Part shown: in pieces, positions 16,540 through 24,897 of the stretch
How the letters are laid out: each line of letters begins with the position of its first letter
Position numbering within the stretch: the first letter of the stretch is position 1
DNA from: Candidatus Bipolaricaulota bacterium
GTDB lineage: Bacteria; Bipolaricaulota; Bipolaricaulia; UBA7950; UBA9294
Direction of reading: 5' to 3'
Length of the DNA: 35,876 nt
Assembly (NCBI GenBank): GCA_030603215.1
Contig: JAUVYF010000008.1
Coordinates: 1 to 35,876 of the forward strand
The notes under the pieces: model-generated
The model's input: only the letters and a program-made list of their open reading frames with translations
The model's database searches: none
What the model was told of the DNA's origin: nothing
Position numbers and translations under genes: made by a program

Positions 16540-19500
16540 GTGAAACAACGAGAAAGGAAGTCGTACGGGCGAATCAAGGAGATCCTGCCTCCACCCTATT
16601 TATTGCAGGATCAGAGGGAATCATTTGATGTATTCGTAAGAACAGGAATCAAAGAAGCCTTCTCCAGTATATCTCCCATCAAGGGGCATAGAAAAGACGG
16701 CCTTGCGTTGGAGCTTACCGATCCCTACCTGGGAGAGCCGCGCACCTCTGAACTCGACTGCAGGGACAAAGATCTTACCTACTCACGTCCATTACGGGTA
16801 ACTGCACGCCTGCTGCAAGATGGGAAGACTCGACAGAAAACAGAGCTATACATCGGGGATTTGCCAATGATGACGGCTCGTGGCACGTTCATTATTAACG
16901 GATCTGCAAATGCGCTTGTAAACGAACTGTCACGAGCACCTGGCGTGTATTTCACTCAAGAAGACAAGAATCAGTACAAAGGACACATCCTCCCGGAGCT
17001 GGGAGCTTGGCTTGAGGTAACCCTTGATACCCGACGGAAAGTACTTAAAGCAAATCTCGATCGTAAGGGGAAAGTCTTAGTGACTGTACTTCTCAAGGCA
17101 CTGGGATTCAACACAGAGAAGATTCGCTCTTATTACAGTTTTCCACTCACCCCAGTAACTATTGAAGCCCTGGAGCCCTATATTGGCTATCGGGCTGCTC
17201 TCTCAATTGGGGAGGGGAACAATATGATCCTGGCGGCCGGAGAACAACTGCAAAAGGAGCATCTCGGTAAGCTCGAACAAGCCAAGCTTGACTCGATTCG
17301 CCTTGTAAATCCCTATATCCAAAAAACACTGGAAGAAGATCTGATCACAACGCAAGAGGATGCATTGCAGGTAGTGTATCATCATTTGCGTCCATCCGAT
17401 CACAGTTCACCGGCCCAGATGGCTGAGTATTTGGAGAACTTGTATTTCCACCCAACAGGCTATCGCCTCTCGGAGGTGGGTAGATTCAAGGTTAATCGAA
17501 AGCTGGGAATTAAGCTGAAGCAACCGGTACTTTACGTCGCTGACATTGTGCGAATGATCAAGTTTCTACTTGAGGTGCCAGGGAATTCAAGTCTTCTTGA
17601 CGAAAAGGACCACCTAGCGAACAAACGCGTCAAGCTCCCAGGAGAGCTGGCGGAGAATGCATTGCGGACGGGATTGGTAAGAATGGCCCGGATCGCGCGC
17701 GACAAGCTATCCAAATATGCATTAGATGAACAAGACACGATCCGTCGTCTTATCTCCACTCGCACTGTACAAGGAGCAATCAACCAGGTTTTCTACACCG
17801 GTCGTTTTTCTCAATTCCTTGAACAGACCAACCCCCTAACTGAGCTGACCCACAAACGACGCCTAAATGCACTTGGGGGAGGCTTGACAAAGCGACGGGC
17901 AAAGATTGAAGTGAGAGACGTACACTCGTCCCACTACGCGCGTATCTGTCCAATCGAAACTCCTGAAGGACAGAATATCGGGCTAATTACCTCTCTTGCT
18001 TGCTATGCGAGGGTGAACAAGTACGGGTTCCTGGTTTCCCCTTACAGACGTGTAGTAAATGGCGCGGTCACTGATGATATTGTGTACTTGATGGCAGATG
18101 AAGAGGAAGACTACAAGATTACTCCCGCCACGACACCCGTAGGGAAAGACGGGAAAATAGTAGGAGAGCGGGTTGAGGTACGCACAGGACGTGAACAGCT
18201 CCGATTAGAGGAGCCCGCGAATGTTGATTTCATCGGAATCTCACCAAAGGCACTTGTTGGAGTTTCGTCGGCCTTGATTCCTTTTCTTGAGCATGATGAT
18301 TCGAACCGAGCGCTAATGGGTGCAAACATGCAACGACAAGCAGTACCCCTCGTACAAGCTGAAGCTCCGTTGGTGGGGACAGGACTAGAAAGACAAGCAG
18401 CTATGGACTCTGGGATGCTTCTCCTGGCGGAAGAAAGTGGGTCTGTTGTTGAAGTAGATGCTCGCCACATTACTGTAGGAACTGGGCGCAGGAAAAAGCT
18501 ATACCCTCTGATCAACTTTGAGCGGTCAAACCAGGATACAATCCTGCACCAACGAGCAGTTGTCGATAAGGGTGATAAGGTAAAAAAGGGCGACCTGCTT
18601 GCTGATGGGCCGTCAAGCGATCTTGGAGAGCTCGCGCTAGGAAAGAACCTCTTGGTTGGTATTATGCCATATGAGGGGTACAACTATGAGGATGCCATTG
18701 TAATCAGCGAGAGACTTGTGCGCGAGGATACTCTCGACTCAATTCACATCCAAGAGTTTGAAGTCAAGGCAGAGGAGACAAAGCTCGGCCCGGAAGAGAT
18801 TACTGCCGATATTCCCAATATCTCAAAGGAAGACTTAAAGAATCTCTACGAGGATGGGATTATTCGTGAAGGGACAATGGTAAGCACGGGGGATATCTTG
18901 GTGGGCAAGATCACTCCGCGCGGTGAATCGGAGCCAACACCAGAAGAGAAGATTTTCCGCTCCATATTTGGGGAGAGAGCACGAAATGTAAAGAACACCT
19001 CGTTACGCATGCCTCCTGTTGCTGGAAAAGCAAAAGTGATTAGGGTTAAGAAGTTCTCCCGTGAACAGGGAGACGAATTGGATGCTGGAGTGAACCAGCT
19101 GGTAAAGGTCTTTGTTGCTCAGCGTAAGAAAATCTCTGTTGGAGATAAGCTTGCGGGGCGACACGGAAACAAGGGTGTAATTTCCTCAATACGTCCAGTT
19201 GAAGAAATGCCATTTCTCCCAGATGGAACGCCAATTGATGTTATCTTGAATCCAATGGGGGTTCCCTCGCGTATGAACTTGGGACAGATATTCGAGGCAA
19301 ATCTTGGATGGCTTGCTCATCTCATGGGTGAGCTTGTTGCCACACCCATTTTCGACGGAGCGACTGAAGAGAAGATTATGAGCAAGCTCCATGATGCAAG
19401 GAAGAAAGCCGGGCTAGGCGAAGGGGATGACTACGATGGGAAGGTAATCTTGCGCGACGGTACGACCGGGAAACCGTTTCCTCGCCCAATTACGGTCGGA

Positions 19501-19869
19501 TACATGTACGTGTTGAAACTTGAACACATTGCTGATGAGAAGCTTCATGCTCGCTCCACCGGTCCATATGCTTTGATTACTCAACAGCCTCTCGGAGGAA
19601 AGGCGCAATTTGGCGGTCAACGGCTGGGTGAAATGGAGGTCTGGGCGCTAGAAGCATACGGCGCCTCTGCGCTTCTACAGGAGATGCTCACGCTGAAATC
19701 AGATGACACACGAGGGCGAATACAGCTTTACAAGGCGATCCTAAAGGGGGAAGAGTTTCCAAAACCAGGATTACCTGAGTCGTTCCGGGTATTGTTGCGC
19801 GAGCTCCGCAGTCTCGGCCTTTACCCGCGGATATTTGACCGTGACAATCACGAACTTGATATCAACTAG
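16540..19869 (+). CDS. rpoB: DNA-directed RNA polymerase beta subunit
   Basis: GTG start; FSQFLEQTNPLTELTHKRRLNALG, RDVHSSHYARICPIETPEGQNIGLI, GRHGNKGVIS, GGKAQFGGQRLGEMEVWALEAYGA; intact RpoB C-terminus. Confidence 0.99.
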   Translation: MKQRERKSYGRIKEILPPPYLLQDQRESFDVFVRTGIKEAFSSISPIKGHRKDGLALELTDPYLGEPRTSELDCRDKDLTYSRPLRVTARLLQDGKTRQKTELYIGDLPMMTARGTFIINGSANALVNELSRAPGVYFTQEDKNQYKGHILPELGAWLEVTLDTRRKVLKANLDRKGKVLVTVLLKALGFNTEKIRSYYSFPLTPVTIEALEPYIGYRAALSIGEGNNMILAAGEQLQKEHLGKLEQAKLDSIRLVNPYIQKTLEEDLITTQEDALQVVYHHLRPSDHSSPAQMAEYLENLYFHPTGYRLSEVGRFKVNRKLGIKLKQPVLYVADIVRMIKFLLEVPGNSSLLDEKDHLANKRVKLPGELAENALRTGLVRMARIARDKLSKYALDEQDTIRRLISTRTVQGAINQVFYTGRFSQFLEQTNPLTELTHKRRLNALGGGLTKRRAKIEVRDVHSSHYARICPIETPEGQNIGLITSLACYARVNKYGFLVSPYRRVVNGAVTDDIVYLMADEEEDYKITPATTPVGKDGKIVGERVEVRTGREQLRLEEPANVDFIGISPKALVGVSSALIPFLEHDDSNRALMGANMQRQAVPLVQAEAPLVGTGLERQAAMDSGMLLLAEESGSVVEVDARHITVGTGRRKKLYPLINFERSNQDTILHQRAVVDKGDKVKKGDLLADGPSSDLGELALGKNLLVGIMPYEGYNYEDAIVISERLVREDTLDSIHIQEFEVKAEETKLGPEEITADIPNISKEDLKNLYEDGIIREGTMVSTGDILVGKITPRGESEPTPEEKIFRSIFGERARNVKNTSLRMPPVAGKAKVIRVKKFSREQGDELDAGVNQLVKVFVAQRKKISVGDKLAGRHGNKGVISSIRPVEEMPFLPDGTPIDVILNPMGVPSRMNLGQIFEANLGWLAHLMGELVATPIFDGATEEKIMSKLHDARKKAGLGEGDDYDGKVILRDGTTGKPFPRPITVGYMYVLKLEHIADEKLHARSTGPYALITQQPLGGKAQFGGQRLGEMEVWALEAYGASALLQEMLTLKSDDTRGRIQLYKAILKGEEFPKPGLPESFRVLLRELRSLGLYPRIFDRDNHELDIN

Positions 19870-20302
19870 CGAAGAGAGTAGAGAACGCTCAGCTGGATTT
19901 GTTATTTACCATGAGGGGAGGGACAGAAAACGGAATTACTTATTGCTTCGCCATCGCGCTGGTAGACATTGGGGATTTCCGAAAGGGAGAGTTGAGCGTG
20001 GTGAGGATGAAACAGCGGCCGCACTACGTGAAACGGGCGAAGAAACGGGCATCAGACGGATTGATCGCATCCCTGAATTCCGTGTAGTAAGTTGCTATCA
20101 CTTTCTCCGAAACAATAAGCCTACTCGTAAAGATGTTGTCTATTTTCTTGGCCATGTCAAGAAGAAACACAGCCCCCATCTTTCTGCTGAACATACCGAA
20201 GGAAGGTGGTTGTCCTGTGCCAATGCGTTACAACTCTTAACCTACTCTGATGCACGCACAGTTCTGCGTAAGGCGGAGGAGTTCATTACTGGCAGTAGCT
20301 AA
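19835..20302 (+). CDS. Nudix hydrolase (Ap4A hydrolase-like)
   Basis: Nudix box GFPKGRVERGEDETAAALRETGEETGI (GX5EX7REXXEEXG). Overlaps the rpoB 3' end; the true start could be TTG at 19850. Confidence 0.92.
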   Translation: MTVTITNLISTSEESRERSAGFVIYHEGRDRKRNYLLLRHRAGRHWGFPKGRVERGEDETAAALRETGEETGIRRIDRIPEFRVVSCYHFLRNNKPTRKDVVYFLGHVKKKHSPHLSAEHTEGRWLSCANALQLLTYSDARTVLRKAEEFITGSS

Positions 20303-21606
20303 TGCATGATGTCGCACTTACACCCTTATTGGTCTCTGGAGTAATCTTTGCCTTAACCTATATAGGGATCTTCTCTGAACGAGTACACCGAACCACTGTT
20401 GGTCTGGTTGGAGCAGTAGCGATGATTGCCCTTGGAAGCTGGTTTTCGTTCTATGATATGCACAAAGCAGTTGAGGCAATCGATTTCAACACGATCACGC
20501 TCTTACTAGGGATGATGATTGTGGTTGGGCTATTCAAAGACACTGGCTTTTTCCAGTACATGGCGATAAGAGCAGCCAAACTTGCCAAGGGAAGACCGTG
20601 GCTTCTGTTGGTGTACCTGGGTGTCGTTACAAGCCTTGTCTCAATGGTACTTGATAACGTCACGACAATCATCATCATGGTTCCGGTGACAATCTCTATA
20701 GCTGATATCATGGGCATATCTGTTTTGCCATTCCTCGTAAGCGAGGTTCTGCTCTCCAATATTGGGGGAGTCGCAACATTGATTGGGGATCCCCCGAACA
20801 TCCTTATTGGCTCAGCTGCGGGGTTGAGTTTCACTGACTTCTTGGCTCATCTGGCACCGATTGTGCTTGTTGCCTGGATTATTGCTCAGGGGATTCTTCT
20901 CTTCCTTTTCCGATCCGTCCTCATGCGTAAGCCCGAGAACATAGACCACCTCATGCGAATGGATGAATCACAGGCAATCATTGATCCCCTTACGACGGCG
21001 CGAATGCTGAAAGTGCTGGGGGTCACCATCCTTCTTTTTCTTGTTCACGAACGAATTGGTCTCCAGGCAGGTTTGGTCGCGTTGATCGGTGCGTGCCTTG
21101 GCCTTCTCTGGATAAGACCAAAGATTGACAAACTCTTAAGCGAGATCCATTGGGAGGTTCTGCTTTTCTTTATGTCGCTGTTTGTCATTGTTGGAGGATT
21201 GGAGGCAGGAGGGATTATCACCTTGTCCGGGAGAGCAATTGCTCAGTTGGTTGAACATGGGATGTTCGTTACCGCACTCGTGATTCTGTGGGTAAGCGCG
21301 ATCGCTTCTGGTGTGCTTAGTAATGTCCCATTCACGATCGCTATTCTCCCAATCCTGAAAGGGCTGGCAATTCAGGGGATTGCAGTGGGTCCACTTTGGT
21401 GGGCCCTTGCTCTTGGAGTGGGTTTTGGAGGCAACATGACACCTATCGGAGCGGCATCCAATGTGTTTGTTGTATCCCTATCGAACAGTATGGGAGAACC
21501 TCTCACATTTAGACAGTGGTTGAGAACTGGTTCGATTGTTGCTGTTGCGAGTTGTGCTGTTGCAAGCGCTGCACTCTTTATTGCCTTTGAGCTCGGGATT
21601 CTATAA
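20302..21606 (+). CDS. ArsB/NhaD/P-protein-type ion transporter family permease
   Basis: MALxxV-like TM pattern; DNVTTIIIMVPVTISIADIMG, LSNIGGVATLIGDPPNILIGSAAGLSFTDF, LSNVPFTIAILPI; GGNMTPIGAASNVF. Confidence 0.9.
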   Translation: MHDVALTPLLVSGVIFALTYIGIFSERVHRTTVGLVGAVAMIALGSWFSFYDMHKAVEAIDFNTITLLLGMMIVVGLFKDTGFFQYMAIRAAKLAKGRPWLLLVYLGVVTSLVSMVLDNVTTIIIMVPVTISIADIMGISVLPFLVSEVLLSNIGGVATLIGDPPNILIGSAAGLSFTDFLAHLAPIVLVAWIIAQGILLFLFRSVLMRKPENIDHLMRMDESQAIIDPLTTARMLKVLGVTILLFLVHERIGLQAGLVALIGACLGLLWIRPKIDKLLSEIHWEVLLFFMSLFVIVGGLEAGGIITLSGRAIAQLVEHGMFVTALVILWVSAIASGVLSNVPFTIAILPILKGLAIQGIAVGPLWWALALGVGFGGNMTPIGAASNVFVVSLSNSMGEPLTFRQWLRTGSIVAVASCAVASAALFIAFELGIL

Positions 21607-21758
21607 GGAAGGTTAATGCTCCGTCACAGGCGTTGGCCGTACAACCCTATGTGATGCAAGTATCGGTTTGGATCTCAGGGAGCCGTAGTAGGCGTAGATG
21701 GGCTGATCTCGGGAGTTCGCTCGCTATCGCCACCTAACTACAGTAGAATCTTCTCGGG

Positions 21759-23849
21759 GTGATAGAGCAGCTATCCAGTTACCAACGGATACCTATTCGC
21801 TGGATAGAAAAGACGTTGATCGCACGTGTCCTTCTTCCTCTTCCCATACATAAATCCTTTGACTTTCTTGTCCCCCAAAAGCTATCTGACGACATGGCTG
21901 TCGGAAAACGGGTCAGCGTACGCTTTCGGGACAAGAAGCAGTGGGGGATTGTCGCTGCGCTAGCAGAGAAGAGTAACCACCCAGGACCACTGGAGGAAAT
22001 AGTAGACATCTCGCGCGGGCCAGCTTTCTCCTCTGAGGCTCTTGCATTTTGCTCTCGTATAGCCGAGCAATACCTAGGGCCAGTGAGTCTGGTTGCCAAT
22101 CGCATCCTTCCAACGCAAATAAGTAAGCGTGAAGAGCGTTTCTTGTCTATACCACATGACATAGAAAGGATGCTTCCTTCTCTGGAGACTCTTTCCAAGC
22201 GTGCACCGCGGCAAGCCGATCTATTGCGCTACATTCTTGCGCACGGGTCATGCCAAGAAACAGAGTTACGTCAACAGCTGGGCTCAATTCACGGAGCGGT
22301 CAACCGACTACTGGAGAAGGGACTATTGAGGAAGAGCAGCACACTGCATGAAGTGGCGTCAAACAGCCGAACCGAAGAGACGCTCGACAATGCTTCGTTA
22401 CTCAAATACAAGCAATTGCACGGGAAACGGGTTCTGTTCTTCTCTGCCAGCCGTTGGCCAGACTATGTTCGTTGGATAGAAAGAGAGCTGCTCACATCCC
22501 GCGACATCCTCATCCTTGCGCCGGAGATGTTCCTTGCACAACAACTGCACTCTTACCTCCAGGAACACCTCGGAATAGAGATAGGGCTTTTCCATAGCGG
22601 GATTGCTGACGGTCAGAGAGGAAGGGTTTGGGAGCGTGTGAGGAGCCGAGAATTGCGATTTGTCGTTGGTACCCGCTCTGCTCTTTTTCTTCCCTTTGCG
22701 AATTTGGGCCTCATAATTGTGGATGAAGAACAAGACGCAAGTTACAAACAACAAGAGATGCTTCCTCACTACCATGCACGCCTCGTGGCAGTAGAGAAAG
22801 GTAAGAATAGCCAAACCATATTCGGATCGTCTTCCCCCTCGTTGGAAACATTTCATGCGGCAACGCGGGGACAGTTTGAACTTATTCGCCCCAACAACAG
22901 TGACAGACAAATCAATGTGCGAATTGTGGACATGAACAAGGAGCACGGGGTATTAAGCAACCCACTCGCCCAGGCAATTGAGCAGGCAATCTCCCTGGAC
23001 AAAGGATCTCTGTTGGGAGTTAACCGCCGTGGTTATTTTCAGGCTGTTTTGTGTAAGAAATGTGGCCACCCGCTTCGTTGTAAGCACTGCGGAGTAGCGT
23101 TAACTTACCATGTAAAGAGGGCCCAATTTGTCTGCCATAGCTGCGGAAGAAGCTTTGAGAGTATGGTCTGTTCAGATTGTGGCTCACGCGCCCTTCGCTT
23201 TGTTGGCGTAGGAAGTGAACGACTAGAGAACGAAGTGAGGAATCTGTTCCCCCAAGCATCCATCTCTCGGTTTGATCGAGATACGTTGCCTCCGCGCCAA
23301 TACGCGGAGGCCATTCAAGAGATCGCCAGCGGGAAGATTGATATCCTGGTTGGAACCCCTGTAATCGCCAAAGGCCCAGTTATCCCTTCTCTGGGATTGG
23401 TGGGAGCAATTGGAGTCGATCGGCTGTTGGCATTCCCTGATTTCCGCGCGGCAGAGCGGACTTATCAATACCTTTCGAATCTGATTGGCCGTATGGAAAG
23501 CGGAACCGCCATAATCCAGACACACTACCCTGACCATTACGCAGTAGTAGCGGCAGCAAGGAGGGATTATGATTACTTCTACGAATCAGAAATCGCTGAT
23601 AGAGAGAGCTTGTTTTATCCTCCATTTTCCCATCTGGCGCGTGTGATTCTGCATACTACCGCCTCTGAAGCGCTAATTGAAGTGATGCACAGTTTTGAAG
23701 TGGAAGCTCTTGGTCCTGCCCTATTTCCGGGCAGAGGAGGCAAAGCGCATTTCCTGATTAAAGGGAAAGAGGCCACAACTGTGCGATCGGCTTGCTTGGC
23801 TGCTCGCAAGGCTATTCCCAGTCTAGAGATTGACCTCGACCCGGCATAA
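21759..23849 (+). CDS. priA: Primosomal protein N' (PriA)-like, with degenerate helicase motifs
   Basis: N-terminal ARVLLPLPIHKSFDFLVP; VDEEQDASYKQQEMLPHYHARLVA; GSSSPSLET; zinc-binding CKKCGHPLRCKHCGVALTYHVKRAQFVCHSCGRSFESMVCSDCGS; FPDFRAAERTYQYL. Exact start uncertain. Confidence 0.88.
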   Translation: MIEQLSSYQRIPIRWIEKTLIARVLLPLPIHKSFDFLVPQKLSDDMAVGKRVSVRFRDKKQWGIVAALAEKSNHPGPLEEIVDISRGPAFSSEALAFCSRIAEQYLGPVSLVANRILPTQISKREERFLSIPHDIERMLPSLETLSKRAPRQADLLRYILAHGSCQETELRQQLGSIHGAVNRLLEKGLLRKSSTLHEVASNSRTEETLDNASLLKYKQLHGKRVLFFSASRWPDYVRWIERELLTSRDILILAPEMFLAQQLHSYLQEHLGIEIGLFHSGIADGQRGRVWERVRSRELRFVVGTRSALFLPFANLGLIIVDEEQDASYKQQEMLPHYHARLVAVEKGKNSQTIFGSSSPSLETFHAATRGQFELIRPNNSDRQINVRIVDMNKEHGVLSNPLAQAIEQAISLDKGSLLGVNRRGYFQAVLCKKCGHPLRCKHCGVALTYHVKRAQFVCHSCGRSFESMVCSDCGSRALRFVGVGSERLENEVRNLFPQASISRFDRDTLPPRQYAEAIQEIASGKIDILVGTPVIAKGPVIPSLGLVGAIGVDRLLAFPDFRAAERTYQYLSNLIGRMESGTAIIQTHYPDHYAVVAAARRDYDYFYESEIADRESLFYPPFSHLARVILHTTASEALIEVMHSFEVEALGPALFPGRGGKAHFLIKGKEATTVRSACLAARKAIPSLEIDLDPA

Positions 23850-23850
23850 T

Positions 23851-24843
23851 CTAGCTGAGGTGGATCTCTATTATGTCTTTGTCCTGCAGTACGTGATCAG
23901 ATGGAGCTTTCTGCCCGTCAAACTTTCCCGATCCCCAAATACGCACGTATCCAAGTTTGTCCACAAATTCCCGATGAACTAGCTTGACTGCGTCGATAAC
24001 AGTGCTGCCCAACTCTAAGGTATATGGCTCCTTCATATCTGGAGGCTTTCCAGGAAGCTTTGTATAGATACGTACAATGTTAAGGGCAGCAAATACCGTC
24101 TTTCGCAATTCATCCAAGCCATGCGAAGTTACCGTCGAAGTAGACACAGTTGTAAAGAAAGACGAGCTCTCCTCAAGAAGTCCGCTGTGATCGCTCAAGT
24201 CACCTTTTGTGAGGACGATTCGCCCTGGGATCTCACGGTTATCATTCCCTCCTGTTTCTGCCACTGGGCCTCGCTCCTTAGATTCGACAAGGAGGATGTG
24301 TCTCTCCTCTAACAAGGAAAGGATCTCTTTGATCTCTTTGGCAAAGTGTTGTGGATTACGTCCATCGAATACAAGCAGGCAGAGGTCGCTTTGGCGAATT
24401 AGGTCATATATCCACGGATCACCATAGTCACCGGTAATTGGAGGCAGGTCAATGAGCTGAATGGAGGCATCTTGAAAAGCGATCATGCCTGGAACAGGAA
24501 AAACGGTAGAATAAGGGTATTCGCCAATCTCGGGGTGGGCATTAGATAGCGAACCAAGCAAGCTTGATTTCCCGCTGTTCGGTGGCCCAACAAGTACGGC
24601 TTGCCCCGCCCCTTCTCGCTGGATGTTATGCAAGGAGGATCCCTTCCCGTGCCTAATCTGTGGCTGAGGGTTGCGCAGTTTAGCGATGCGCCGGGTAAGA
24701 TCCGCTCGCATCTTATCTGTCCCCTTGTGCTTGGGGATCGTGGTTAGCATTTCTTCCAGGGCGGCAAGCTTGTCTTGTCTGCTTTGCGCGACGCGAAAGC
24801 GGTCTCGAGCCTTCTTAAACTCCGGAGTCAAATTTGCTGGCAT
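23851..24843 (-). CDS. OBG/DRG-like GTPase with C-terminal TGS domain
   Basis: VLVGPPNSGKSSLLGSLSNAHPEIGEYPYSTVFPVPGMI, LIDLPPI, LTKGDLSD; TGS-like C-terminus YTLELGSTVIDAVKLVHREFVDKLGYVRIWG...DKDIIEIHL. Confidence 0.88.
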   Translation of the reverse strand: MPANLTPEFKKARDRFRVAQSRQDKLAALEEMLTTIPKHKGTDKMRADLTRRIAKLRNPQPQIRHGKGSSLHNIQREGAGQAVLVGPPNSGKSSLLGSLSNAHPEIGEYPYSTVFPVPGMIAFQDASIQLIDLPPITGDYGDPWIYDLIRQSDLCLLVFDGRNPQHFAKEIKEILSLLEERHILLVESKERGPVAETGGNDNREIPGRIVLTKGDLSDHSGLLEESSSFFTTVSTSTVTSHGLDELRKTVFAALNIVRIYTKLPGKPPDMKEPYTLELGSTVIDAVKLVHREFVDKLGYVRIWGSGKFDGQKAPSDHVLQDKDIIEIHLS

Positions 24844-24897
24844 GATTGTTTATCAATGTTAGGCGTAAAGCTTGCCAGTTGCAATTCTGTCGGACGA

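Noticed and set aside
18111-18683. 190-aa minus-strand ORF inside rpoB
   Set aside because: Antisense to conserved rpoB; Ser/Arg-rich composition typical of shadow ORFs.
21607-21758. Possible small RNA (tRNA, 4.5S, tmRNA) in the permease-priA gap
   Set aside because: No SRP, tmRNA or tRNA core motifs found by eye; needs an Rfam scan before any claim.
22398-22946. 182-aa minus-strand ORF inside priA
   Set aside because: Antisense shadow ORF with no recognisable motif.
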